NCBI GenBank assembly: GCA_964506465.1 | Contig: CAZDLM010000002.1 | Span: forward strand, 1-64,000 | From: UBA6109 sp964506465 | Lineage (GTDB): Bacteria; Desulfobacterota; Syntrophia; Syntrophales; UBA6109 | Direction: 5' to 3' | DNA length: 64,000 bases | Shown here: one piece after another, positions 24,865 to 33,929 of the stretch | Layout of the letters: the number at the start of each line of letters is the position of its first letter | Position numbering within the stretch: the stretch's first letter is position 1 | Notes under the pieces: model-generated | Told to the model about the DNA's origin: nothing | The model's database searches: none | What the model saw: the letters and a program-made list of their open reading frames with translations, nothing else | Translations under genes and position numbers: made by a program

Positions 24865-26055
24865 ATGCCGAGCCTCTGCCTGTATTTTGAAGTCCACCAG
24901 CCCCGCCGGCTGCGCCATTTCACCGTCTTCGACATCGGCCGTTCGCAGCCTTACGAAGACGAAGCCCAGAACCGCCAGATCCTCGACAAGGTCGCTGAGA
25001 AGTGCTACCTGCCCGCCAACGCCGCGATCCAGGATCTGATCCGGAGGCACCGGGGAAAGTTCCGCGTCGCCTATTCGCTCACCGGCGTCATCCTCGAACA
25101 ACTGGAATCCCGCCGCCCGGACGTCCTGAAGAGCTTTCAGAAACTCGCCCGCACGGGGTGCGTGGAATTCCTCAACGAAACCCATGATCACTCCCTTTGC
25201 AGCCTCTATTCCACCCGGGAATTCGAGGCGCAGGTGCGGCTCCATCGGAAGAAGATCAAGGAGCTGTTCGGTCAGGACGCCGTGACCTTCCGCAATACCG
25301 AGCTTCTCTACAGCAACGACCTGGCCAAGCGGGTCGCAGCGATGGGTTACAGGGTCGTCCTCGCCGAAGGAACCGAGCGGATCCTCGGCCGCCGGAGCCC
25401 CAACGTCGTCTATCGTCCCGACGGCGCCGGGGTGAAGGTTCTTCTCCGGAATTACCGGCTGTCCGACGACATCGCCTTCCGCTTTTCCAACCGCCAGTGG
25501 CGCGAATACCCGCTGACGGCCGCCAAATTCGCCCATTGGATCCACCAGAACGCCGACGCGCAGGTCATCAACCTGTTCATGGATTACGAGACCTTCGGGG
25601 AACACCAGTGGCAGGACAGCGGCATCTTCGACTTCCTCAGGCAGATGCCTGCCGAAGTCTTTCGACATCCCGATTTCGCATTCCACACACCCTCCGAGAT
25701 CGCCGATCGCTGCGAACCTTCCGGAACGCTGGACGTTCCCGATGTCGTTTCCTGGGCGGACGTGGAAAGGGACTTGACGGCCTGGCAGGGAAATGCCATG
25801 CAGAAGGACGCATTGACCAGCCTCTACGGGATGGAGAAGGACGTGCGCCGGTCGAGGAGCCGGAAACTGCTGAAAGACTGGCGTCTGCTCCAGACGTCCG
25901 ATCATTTTTACTACATGTGCACCAAGTGGTTCGAAGACGGGGACGTCCACAAGTACTTCAACCCCTATGAATCACCTTACGACGCTTATATCAACTACAT
26001 GAACATCCTGGATGATTTTTCCTGGAGGCTCAACCGGAAGAAAGCGGCGGCCTGA
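24865..26055 (+). CDS. GH57-family alpha-amylase / glucanotransferase
   Basis: 396-residue GH57 enzyme acting on alpha-1,4-glucans. The family's five regions are visible: EVHQPRRL at the start (region 1), LNETHDHSL near residue 108, catalytic Glu in FRNTELLYSND near residue 149, and catalytic Asp in NLFMDYETFGEHQ near residue 242. Size matches the short GH57 proteins found in glycogen clusters. The start ATG 24865 coincides with the family N-terminus. It lies between the glycosyltransferase and the synthase-phosphorylase fusion, so it likely trims or rearranges glycogen chains; exact activity (amylase, 4-alpha-glucanotransferase or branching) is not decided. Confidence 0.88.
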   Translation: MPSLCLYFEVHQPRRLRHFTVFDIGRSQPYEDEAQNRQILDKVAEKCYLPANAAIQDLIRRHRGKFRVAYSLTGVILEQLESRRPDVLKSFQKLARTGCVEFLNETHDHSLCSLYSTREFEAQVRLHRKKIKELFGQDAVTFRNTELLYSNDLAKRVAAMGYRVVLAEGTERILGRRSPNVVYRPDGAGVKVLLRNYRLSDDIAFRFSNRQWREYPLTAAKFAHWIHQNADAQVINLFMDYETFGEHQWQDSGIFDFLRQMPAEVFRHPDFAFHTPSEIADRCEPSGTLDVPDVVSWADVERDLTAWQGNAMQKDALTSLYGMEKDVRRSRSRKLLKDWRLLQTSDHFYYMCTKWFEDGDVHKYFNPYESPYDAYINYMNILDDFSWRLNRKKAAA

Positions 26056-26142
26056 CCGCCGCATCAACGCGGGAACCCATAGAATACGGAAAATGTTCCG
26101 CCCGTGGGGAACATTTCCAATGCCCTCTCAAGGAGACGACCC

Positions 26143-29100
26143 ATGGCAAAACAGCGCAGCGGCTATCTGTTCGAAATCAGTTGGGAGGTCTGCAACAAGG
26201 TCGGCGGGATCTACACGGTCATCGCAAGCAAGCTCCGCGAGGCCGCCCAGTACTACGGGGACCAGTATCTCCTGTTCGGCCCCGACCTGAAGACGAACAT
26301 CGATTTCGAGGAGACGGACGAGGAGTGCTGGCCCCGGCTCCGCGAAGCCGCCGCCATCAAGGAAATATCCTGCCGCTGCGGACGCTGGAAGGTCCCGGGC
26401 GATCCCAGGGTCATCCTCGTGAGCGCCGGTTCGAAGTACAACAAGGAGCAGCTCCTCTACCGGATCTGGGAGGACTACGGCGTCGATTCCATCGCCGGCG
26501 GCTGGGACTATATCGAGCCCGTCATGTTCAGCTACGCCTGCGGCGAGGTGATCGAGATCGCCTACAACCTCATGGCGCGCCCCCACAACCTCCCGGCCGT
26601 GGCGCAGGTCCATGAATGGATGTGCGGAGCGGCCCTTCTGTGCCTCAAGAAGAGGGTGCCGGAAATCGGGACGGTTTTCACGACGCATGCCACGATCCTC
26701 GGGCGCTCGATGGCCGGTTCGGGCGTGGACATCTACACCGATATGGAACGGATTTCGCCGAAGCGGGAAGCCTCCACCCACAACATCACGGCGAAGTATT
26801 CCATGGAGACCGTGTCGGCCCGGGAAGCCGATTGTTTCACGACGGTCAGTGAGATCACCGCCGTCGAGGCGAAGAATTTTCTGGGCCGCGCCCCCGACGT
26901 CATCACGACCAACGGCCTGGATATGGAACACATCCCGGATCTTGCGCAGGACCGGGCGCCGGCCCTCCGTGCCCGGGAAAAGCTGCTCGCCGCCGCATCC
27001 CGTTTTCTCCGCAAGAACATCTCGCCGGCGACGAAGATCATGGTGATCTCGGGACGGTACGAATTTCACAACAAGGGAATCGACGTCTTTCTGAATGCCC
27101 TGGGGCGGCTGGAACGTGAGGCAACCGCCAATGAACCGGTCCTGGCTCTTCTTCTCGTCCTGGGGGGACATACGGACCTGATCCCGTTGTTGCAGAACGA
27201 CCCGATGAAGCCGGATCAGGGGAACGCCCCGATCGCCACCCATCGACTTCACTACGAGGCGTCGGATCCGATCCTGCAGACCTGCAACCGCCTGGGCCTG
27301 AACAACGCCGTCCAGAACAGGGTCAACGTCATCTTCATCCCCGCCTACCTCAGCGGCCATGACGGCCTCCTCGACATGACCTACTACGAGGCCCTCTCCG
27401 GCTGCGACCTTGCCGTTTTCCCCTCCTATTACGAACCGTGGGGTTATACGCCGCTGGAGAGCGCCGCCTATGCCGTGCCGACGGTCACCACCGATCAGGC
27501 CGGCTTCGGCTTGTGGGTGCAGAACAAGTTCGGCGAGAACAAGGGCGTCATGCTGCTCAAACGCAGAGGGCAGCCGACGTCGGTGATCGAAGACCACTTG
27601 TATGCGATCTTCCGGGATTTCCTGACCTGGACGGACCAGGAGAGCATCGAACGCCGCAGGGAGGCCAGGAAAGTGGCCGCGCAATCGAACTGGCGGGACT
27701 TCTACAAACTGTATCTGAAGGCCTACGACCGCGCCCTTGCGGTCGCCACTTCCCGCGCCGAGCATCTGGCCGTCGAAATGGAGACACCCGACAAACAGAC
27801 CTTTGCCGGCGCCATTTCGACTCAGCCCCACTTCCGAACCTTCACGGCGATCGCGAATCTTCCCGAAAAGATCGGCCGGCTGCGTGAGCTTGCCTATAAC
27901 CTCTGGTGGTCGTGGAACCCGAAGGCCCGCGAACTCTTCATCTCCCTCGACCCCAACCTCTGGAGCCAGATGGGCAACAATCCCGTCCGGATGCTGGAAT
28001 CGGTCTCGCCGGAACGCCTGCTCGAAGCCGCACAGAACTCGGGCTACATCAGCCAGTACAACCTCACCTTCCAGCAGTTCGACAGCTACATGAACGAGAA
28101 GCCTTCGCACCGCCGGGTCCGCGCTTCGCAGGATATCAAGCGATCGTCGCCGGTGGCGTATTTTTCCGCGGAATACGGTCTCCACGAGTGCATCCCCATC
28201 TATTCCGGCGGTCTGGGAACGCTATCCGGCGACCATCTGAAGACCGCCAGCGATCTCAACATTCCGCTCGTCGGCGTCGGGATCCTGTACAAGAGCGGCT
28301 TCTTCCGGCAGGTCCTCGACCGCAACGGGATTCAGGTCGCGGAATACCCCGAAAATGATTTCTCCAATATGCCGGTGGAGATCGTACGGGACGATCGGGG
28401 CAACGAGGTCCAGATCTCCCTGGATCTTCCCGGCCGGACGCTCTTCGCGAATATCTGGGAAGTCAAGGTGGGGCGGGTCTCCCTGTACCTGCTTGACACC
28501 GACGTTCCCCGCAACACGGTCCAGGACCGGAAGATCACCTCGCGGCTCTATTACGCGGATCCGCGGACGCGGATCGAGCAGGAGATTCTGCTGGGCATGG
28601 GCGGGGTGAGGCTGCTCCGCAAACTGGGAATCCGGCCCTCCGTGTGCCACATCAACGAGGGTCACTCGGCCTTTCTGATCTTCGAGCGGATCTCCATGCT
28701 CATGAAGGAGGAAAGGCTGAGCTTTGACGAGGCGGCGGAGGCCGTCCGCGCGGGCACCGTTTTCACGACCCATACGCCCGTCGAGGCCGGCAACGAGCGA
28801 TTCCCAAAGGAATTGATCGAGCATTATTTCACCAGCTTCGTCAAATGCACCGGCATTTCGTGGTCCAAGTTCTGGGAACTCGGACTCAAGGAGAGCGGAG
28901 AGGACAAGCCCTTCTTCATGACCGTCCTCGCCCTGAAGATGAGCTACATGAGCAACGCGGTGAGCCGCGTCCACGGCCAGGTGTCGCGCCGCATGTGGCG
29001 GGACGTCTGGAAGGGGTTCCACGAATCGGATATTCCGATCCAGCACGTCACCAACGGCGCCCATCTCCTGTCCTACCTTGCCCCGCGCATGAGGGAGGTC

Positions 29101-30396
29101 CTGGACGCCTTTCTGGGGATGGACTGGTCGCAGAACATCGCCGACCCGGAACGCTGGGCGAGGATTCAGGACGTCCCTGACACCCTGCTGTGGCGTACGC
29201 GTTATGAGATCAAGCAGCGCACCGTTGATTTCATCATCGAACACGTCTCCCGCAACTGGCAGAAGTACGGCTATTCGAAAACCTGGCGGGAAGAGTTGTT
29301 TTCCAAGATCAATCCGACCGCCATGTGGATCGGGTTCGCCCGGCGCTTCGCCCCATACAAGCGCGCCGACATGATCCTGTCCAACCTCGATCGCCTGGAT
29401 CGGATCGTCAACCACAAGACCCATCCGGTCCACATCGTCTTCGCCGGCAAGGCCCATCCGAACGACGAAATGGGGAAGAGCATCCTGAAGAGGGTGGTCG
29501 ACGTCTGCCGCGACGACCGCTTCCGGGGAAAGATCTTCTTCGTCGAAGACTACGATATCCGGGTCGCGCGGCGGCTTGTCCAGGGCGTCGATGTCTGGCT
29601 CAACAACCCGCGGAGGCCGAACGAGGCCAGCGGGACCAGCGGAGAAAAAGTCATCATCAACGGCGTCCTCAACATGAGCGTATCCGACGGGTGGTGGTGC
29701 GAGGGATACGACGGGAAGAACGGCTGGGTCGTTGGTCCGGTTGTCCGAGATTACATGGAGGAGACTACGGGAGCGGACGAAGAGGACGCCCAGTCGCTGT
29801 TCTCTCTCCTGGAAAATACGGTGGTCCCCATGTACTACGACCGGGAGGTCTCGGGAATTTCCGAAAAATGGGTGCGCACCATCAAATCGTCGATGCAGAC
29901 GCTCTGTCCGAAATACAACACGGACCGGATGCTGCTGGAATACTACCACGACATGTACGCGCCGACGGCGCGGCGAAGCGCCAAGCTCTCGGCGAATTCG
30001 TTTGCGATGACCCGCCAGGTCGCCGATTGGAAACAGAAGATCCCCCTGCGATTTTCTTCGCTGCGCCTGCTGGACATCAGCGTGGAGGGAATCCTGGGAG
30101 ACACGATTCTGGTGGACAAACCCCTGCGCGTGGCGGTGCGCGTCGATCCCGGGAAGCTCAGCCGCGACGAAATCCTCGTCGAACTGATGATCGGAGAGAA
30201 AGACGGGGCCGGATCCATGGCGCCGCCCCTGTGTCTTCCCCTCAAAGCGGACGAAAAGGCGTCCGACGGCGTCCTGACATTTCAGATCGAATACGTGGTC
30301 AGGAAGAACGGCTCCTATTTTTACGGCATCCGCGTGCTGCCCTACCGGGAGAGTCTTACGGACAAGCAGGAGACGGGGCTGGTCCTCTGGGGTTAA
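26143..30396 (+). CDS. Glycogen synthase (GT3) fused to alpha-glucan phosphorylase (GT35)
   Basis: 1417-residue two-enzyme fusion. Residues 1-550 are a eukaryote-type glycogen synthase: EISWEVCNKVGGIYTVI, HEWMCGAALLCLKKR, TVFTTHATILGRS and YYEPWGYTPLESAAYAVPTV (E-x7-E-like). Residues about 565-1400 are a glucan phosphorylase: LAYNLWWSWNP, VAYFSAEYGLHECIP, GGLGTLSGDHLKTASDL, HINEGHSAFL, and the PLP-Lys region EASGTSGEKVIINGVLN with DGWWCEGYDG. No stop or frameshift lies between them, and the linker is short. The ATG follows AAGGAGA. Joining the synthetic and degradative enzymes would co-localise both at the glycogen particle (inference). Confidence 0.9.
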   Translation: MAKQRSGYLFEISWEVCNKVGGIYTVIASKLREAAQYYGDQYLLFGPDLKTNIDFEETDEECWPRLREAAAIKEISCRCGRWKVPGDPRVILVSAGSKYNKEQLLYRIWEDYGVDSIAGGWDYIEPVMFSYACGEVIEIAYNLMARPHNLPAVAQVHEWMCGAALLCLKKRVPEIGTVFTTHATILGRSMAGSGVDIYTDMERISPKREASTHNITAKYSMETVSAREADCFTTVSEITAVEAKNFLGRAPDVITTNGLDMEHIPDLAQDRAPALRAREKLLAAASRFLRKNISPATKIMVISGRYEFHNKGIDVFLNALGRLEREATANEPVLALLLVLGGHTDLIPLLQNDPMKPDQGNAPIATHRLHYEASDPILQTCNRLGLNNAVQNRVNVIFIPAYLSGHDGLLDMTYYEALSGCDLAVFPSYYEPWGYTPLESAAYAVPTVTTDQAGFGLWVQNKFGENKGVMLLKRRGQPTSVIEDHLYAIFRDFLTWTDQESIERRREARKVAAQSNWRDFYKLYLKAYDRALAVATSRAEHLAVEMETPDKQTFAGAISTQPHFRTFTAIANLPEKIGRLRELAYNLWWSWNPKARELFISLDPNLWSQMGNNPVRMLESVSPERLLEAAQNSGYISQYNLTFQQFDSYMNEKPSHRRVRASQDIKRSSPVAYFSAEYGLHECIPIYSGGLGTLSGDHLKTASDLNIPLVGVGILYKSGFFRQVLDRNGIQVAEYPENDFSNMPVEIVRDDRGNEVQISLDLPGRTLFANIWEVKVGRVSLYLLDTDVPRNTVQDRKITSRLYYADPRTRIEQEILLGMGGVRLLRKLGIRPSVCHINEGHSAFLIFERISMLMKEERLSFDEAAEAVRAGTVFTTHTPVEAGNERFPKELIEHYFTSFVKCTGISWSKFWELGLKESGEDKPFFMTVLALKMSYMSNAVSRVHGQVSRRMWRDVWKGFHESDIPIQHVTNGAHLLSYLAPRMREVLDAFLGMDWSQNIADPERWARIQDVPDTLLWRTRYEIKQRTVDFIIEHVSRNWQKYGYSKTWREELFSKINPTAMWIGFARRFAPYKRADMILSNLDRLDRIVNHKTHPVHIVFAGKAHPNDEMGKSILKRVVDVCRDDRFRGKIFFVEDYDIRVARRLVQGVDVWLNNPRRPNEASGTSGEKVIINGVLNMSVSDGWWCEGYDGKNGWVVGPVVRDYMEETTGADEEDAQSLFSLLENTVVPMYYDREVSGISEKWVRTIKSSMQTLCPKYNTDRMLLEYYHDMYAPTARRSAKLSANSFAMTRQVADWKQKIPLRFSSLRLLDISVEGILGDTILVDKPLRVAVRVDPGKLSRDEILVELMIGEKDGAGSMAPPLCLPLKADEKASDGVLTFQIEYVVRKNGSYFYGIRVLPYRESLTDKQETGLVLWG

Positions 30397-30406
30397 AGCG
30401 GAGCCG

Positions 30407-30637
30407 TCAACGGCGATGGATCAGCCAGAGGATGACGCTGAGCACGATGCTGACCAGGATGGACGTGGCAAGCGGAAAATAGACGCTGAAATTCTTCCCC
30501 TTGAAATACAGATCGCCGGGAAGTCGGCCGATCCAGGGCAGGTAACCCTTCCCGGCGAGCGCCAGGACCAGCCCCAATGCGGCGACGATCAGGCCGACGA
30601 TGATCAGGATCTTCCCAAGGCTGAACAATTCGTTCAT
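30407..30637 (-). CDS. DUF2905 small membrane protein
   Basis: 76-residue inner-membrane protein with two hydrophobic helices (about 6-28 and 52-72) flanking the family signature LPWIGRLPGDLYFKGKNFSVYFP. ATG 30637 is the family start; the longer frame adds 34 unrelated residues. Convergent with the fusion enzyme gene (stops ten bases apart). Function of the family is unknown. Confidence 0.88.
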   Translation of the reverse strand: MNELFSLGKILIIVGLIVAALGLVLALAGKGYLPWIGRLPGDLYFKGKNFSVYFPLATSILVSIVLSVILWLIHRR

Positions 30638-30762
30638 CGATGCCGCTCCTGTCCAGAAATACATCGGTCGCGGCGACGGCGTCAAGGGAATGTCCGGATG
30701 CTTGTTCGTCGGAACGTCCATGCCGGTTCGGCGGGTCATTCCGGCAGAACCCGGTGGTCAGG

Positions 30763-31491
30763 ATGACGGAATTGTCTCTGGAAGAAAACGACGTCCATGT
30801 CTGGTATGCAACGCCTGATGCTCTCCGGAAGGACGCATTCCTGAGCTCCGGGGACGGCCTCCTGTCGCCGGACGAGGTCGACCGCCAGCAGCGGTTTTCT
30901 TCGAAAGCGGCGGGCCTGCTGCATCGTACCGGGCGCGTGCTGGTTCGAACGACGCTGTCGCGGTACGGGGATGTTCCTCCTTCCGCCTGGAAATTCCGGA
31001 CCGGTCCGAACGGTCGGCCCGAGATCGCCGCCCCGGGCATCTCCGCTCCCCTGCGTTTCAATCTCTCCCACACCGACGGCATGGCCGTCTGCGCCGTAGC
31101 GCGGCATCTCGCTGTGGGCATCGATGTGGAGAGCCTCAAGAGACCCTGCCGCTGCGAGCAGATTGCCCGGCGCTTTTTCCCCGAAACGGAAATCAGGGAC
31201 ATCGAATCGCTGCCGCCGGAGGCGCGCCGAAAGAGATTCCTGGAGTTCTGGACGCTACGCGAGGCCTTCCTCAAGGCGGGCGGATGGGGACTGTCGCTGC
31301 CTCTGAACAAGATCGCCTTCACCATCCGGCCGGATAAAACAGTGGCCGCCCTCTTCGATCCAACCCTGGGGGAAGATCCCGCGCAGTGGCAGTTTCGCCT
31401 CATCCCGCTGCCGCCCGGCCACACGGCGGCGCTGGCCGTGAAGGGACTGGGAGACGATAAGCTTCGACTCGCGGTCCGGCAGGTCTCTTGA
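30763..31491 (+). CDS. 4'-phosphopantetheinyl transferase (Sfp type)
   Basis: 242-residue enzyme that moves the phosphopantetheine arm of coenzyme A onto carrier proteins. Family blocks: FNLSHTDGMAVCAVA, the Mg-binding VGIDVESLKR, ARRFFPETE and EFWTLREAFLKAGGWGL, where the usual W-x-x-K-E-x-x-x-K appears with Arg for the first Lys. ATG 30763 starts the conserved region. Divergent from the DUF2905 gene. No PKS or NRPS gene is nearby, so the acceptor is not evident; it may serve the fatty-acid carrier or a secondary pathway. Confidence 0.88.
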   Translation: MTELSLEENDVHVWYATPDALRKDAFLSSGDGLLSPDEVDRQQRFSSKAAGLLHRTGRVLVRTTLSRYGDVPPSAWKFRTGPNGRPEIAAPGISAPLRFNLSHTDGMAVCAVARHLAVGIDVESLKRPCRCEQIARRFFPETEIRDIESLPPEARRKRFLEFWTLREAFLKAGGWGLSLPLNKIAFTIRPDKTVAALFDPTLGEDPAQWQFRLIPLPPGHTAALAVKGLGDDKLRLAVRQVS

Positions 31492-31543
31492 CTTCACGGA
31501 GATCACGCGAACGCGAAATGGCCCCTTGTCGCGGGCACGGCTT

Positions 31544-32467
31544 TCACCAGTCGAATGGATTCTCCTTCGCGAAATCCGGCGTCAGGGTCCGTTCGTCGAC
31601 GTCCTGGACGAAGAGTTCTTCGAATCCCAGATCGAGCGCGAAGTTGACGACGCGTTCGTATTCTTCCCTCGTGATCCTCCGGCCGAGCAGGGGGTGATCC
31701 TTGACGGAAGGGATGGGTGAATACTGCGACATGAGACTGAGGGGTACGGTAAGCGGTACGACCGAGCTCAGAATCTTCAGCGCCGAGAGGCTGTTTTCGA
31801 CATGGCCGGGAAGGATCAGGTGCCGGACGATGACGCCGCGAACGGCGATCCCCTCCGCGGACTGAAGCTCATCTCCCGCCTGGCGGATCATCTCCTGCAG
31901 CGATGACAAAGCGCAGTGCGAATAGTCCCCCACGCCGGACAGCTCCCCGGCCAGGCGGTCGTCCCCATACTTGAAGTCGGGCAGGTAGACGTCGACGAGG
32001 CCCTCCAGCAGGCGCAGGACGTCCGGATCCTCGTAACCGCCGCAGTTGAAAACCAGGGGAAGCTTCAGGCCGTCCTGACGGGCGAGGAGAAGCGCCGGGG
32101 CGATTTCCGGCAACTGCGGCGTCGGCGTCACGACTTCGACGTTATGGCACCCCTCTTCCTGGAGGCGGAGCATCGTGCGGGCGAGCTCGTCTGCGCCGAG
32201 GACGCTTCCGCCCACCGCATGGCTGATCTGATAGTTCTGGCAGTAGGAACACCGCAGGTTACAGGAGGAGAAGAAGATCGTCCCGGCGCCGCGACTGCCG
32301 GAAAGAGGCGGTTCCTCGCCGTGATGCGCCAGGGCGCGGTCAACGTGGATACGGCCGTCGAGACCGCAGAAACCCTTTTCTCCTCTCGTCCGATCGATAC
32401 CGCAACGCCGCGGACAGAGGGTGCAGTCTCGAAGGATGTCCTTGAGTCGGAGAATATTCGTTTCCAT
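31544..32467 (-). CDS. Radical SAM protein of the PflA/AmmeMemoRadiSam-like group
   Basis: 307-residue iron-sulfur enzyme. An N-terminal Cys cluster CTLCPRRCG with GFCG precedes the radical SAM triad CNLRCSYCQ near residue 70, and SYCQNYQISH continues the pattern seen in pyruvate-formate-lyase-activase-like proteins acting outside glycyl radical operons. ATG 32467 is preferred over the longer frame because conservation starts there. No glycyl radical enzyme lies nearby, so the substrate is unknown. Convergent with the phosphopantetheinyl transferase gene; about 165 bases of empty sequence separate it from the patatin-like gene upstream. Confidence 0.87.
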   Translation of the reverse strand: METNILRLKDILRDCTLCPRRCGIDRTRGEKGFCGLDGRIHVDRALAHHGEEPPLSGSRGAGTIFFSSCNLRCSYCQNYQISHAVGGSVLGADELARTMLRLQEEGCHNVEVVTPTPQLPEIAPALLLARQDGLKLPLVFNCGGYEDPDVLRLLEGLVDVYLPDFKYGDDRLAGELSGVGDYSHCALSSLQEMIRQAGDELQSAEGIAVRGVIVRHLILPGHVENSLSALKILSSVVPLTVPLSLMSQYSPIPSVKDHPLLGRRITREEYERVVNFALDLGFEELFVQDVDERTLTPDFAKENPFDW

Positions 32468-32632
32468 CACGCTGATCGGGTGGTTCAAAGCGGATTCAGC
32501 CGCCGGCCCGCCCTGACTCCAAGGCGGCTCAAGAATGCCTGGATGCAAGGCCCCCGAAGTCCTGAGCCCTGAGCCGTACTGGAGGTACGTCGAAGGGCGA
32601 AGGACGAGGGAAACGCCGCAGACGGGTGTTTT

Positions 32633-33712
32633 TCAGCCGCCGGCCAGGGGTTCCACAATCTTCTGCAGCCTGTGGCTTTCGACAAGATCGAGAAACACCT
32701 CCCCGAGCGGTGCGGCAACTTCGACGGCCGCATGCCATTTCCGGATGCGCTCCGCCGGGCGATTGATGTAGGTCCGGAAATCATCCCGGTCGGGGATCTT
32801 GCCGTCGGGCAGATTTTGGATGAACCCGGCGGTGGGAACGACCATCAGGACGTTGTCGAGGATGCCCTCCGGCACGCGGCGGTAAGCAAGCTTCTTGTCG
32901 AGCCAGCCGGGAACGATCCTCTCCTGGTGATGGAAAAAGAGCGTGATCTCGTTATCCTGCCTGGAATAACGATGGGTCAGGTGATAGTCGACCAGTCCGC
33001 CGTCGCGGTAGGTCCCGTAGGGTGCGCCGTAGATGTTCTTTACGCCCCCGACGACCAGGGGGATCGCGCCGGAGGCCACGATGGCCGCCTTGAAATTGGC
33101 CCCGCTCAAGGGGATATAGCGCCCACGGAAATCGCTCTGCAGGCAGAACTGCGGCGGCACGGCGCCGTGGAAGAAGACAATCCGTTCGGCGAAATGACGG
33201 AGGAGCGAACGACGGAAGGCGTTCGCCGCAAAGCAGAACCCCAGGCCAAGCCGCTGGAGAAATCCGTTTTCCGCGGCCACGAGATGACGCGTGCGGGCGG
33301 TGATCACGGCCAGCCGGTAATTTTTGTTCGCCAGCGCAAAAGACAGGGCGTCATTTTCGATATAGGTGTCGACGATCCTCCAGAGGGATGCCAGAACCGA
33401 AGCCGGCGTGTCGCGCCGGCTGTAGACAGTGTCGATGTAGGCTTCCATGAGCACCCGGTAGGATTTCAGGGCCTCCGGCTGGAGCCAGGCCGCCAGGCGC
33501 CAGGCACCCGCCGATGCCCCGACGAGAAGCGTCGGCCGCTTCTTCTTCAAAACGCCTTCACGCAGGAGGGCGCGGTCGAAACCGCAGGAGATCAGCCATC
33601 TCGGGCCGACGGCCGGGGCAAAGTAGGCCGCGATATTTCCCCAATCGAAACCGCCGTCGCGAAGAATCGGATAGACGTTTTTCCCGGCAAGGATGCGAAT
33701 GCGGCTGCTCAT
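32633..33712 (-). CDS. Patatin-like phospholipase
   Basis: 359-residue predicted acyl hydrolase with the patatin Ser-Asp dyad. The nucleophile elbow is VGASAGAWR near residue 65 (G-x-S-x-G), and the catalytic Asp is in YRDGGLVDYH near residue 240 (DGG motif). The glycine-rich oxyanion loop usually near the N-terminus is only weakly visible (SCGFDRALL region). No signal peptide, so a cytosolic or membrane-surface lipase is likely. Single gene, upstream of and in the same direction as the radical SAM gene but with a gap, and divergent from proA. Confidence 0.82.
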   Translation of the reverse strand: MSSRIRILAGKNVYPILRDGGFDWGNIAAYFAPAVGPRWLISCGFDRALLREGVLKKKRPTLLVGASAGAWRLAAWLQPEALKSYRVLMEAYIDTVYSRRDTPASVLASLWRIVDTYIENDALSFALANKNYRLAVITARTRHLVAAENGFLQRLGLGFCFAANAFRRSLLRHFAERIVFFHGAVPPQFCLQSDFRGRYIPLSGANFKAAIVASGAIPLVVGGVKNIYGAPYGTYRDGGLVDYHLTHRYSRQDNEITLFFHHQERIVPGWLDKKLAYRRVPEGILDNVLMVVPTAGFIQNLPDGKIPDRDDFRTYINRPAERIRKWHAAVEVAAPLGEVFLDLVESHRLQKIVEPLAGG

Positions 33713-33792
33713 GAAAAACCCATGGTAAGAACCCGGCCGTCTCCCCCCTCGCGGCGCCTACCAATGGGCCGGTCCCGAAACCGGAAATCGCC

Positions 33793-33821
33793 TTGACAGG
33801 GTACGGAGCCTTTTGTACAGT
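33793..33821 (+). promoter_or_regulatory. Candidate sigma-70 promoter for proA-nadD
   Basis: Consensus TTGACA at 33793-33798, 17-base spacer, TACAGT at 33816-33821, about 110 bases before the proA ATG, in the divergent gap after the patatin-like gene. Confidence 0.55.
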
Positions 33822-33929
33822 GGGCGCCGACCGAAAGAACGCGGCGCCATTCTGTGGCCGTCGAATGGCGGTTCATAACCGAACCCCCGGAATTTGTCAA
33901 CGAATATCCCCGAACCGAAAGACCTTCGC

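Noticed and set aside
26128..29949. Long leftward frames opposite the synthase-phosphorylase fusion
   Set aside because: Antisense shadows of a gene with clear catalytic motifs on the plus strand; no ribosome sites.
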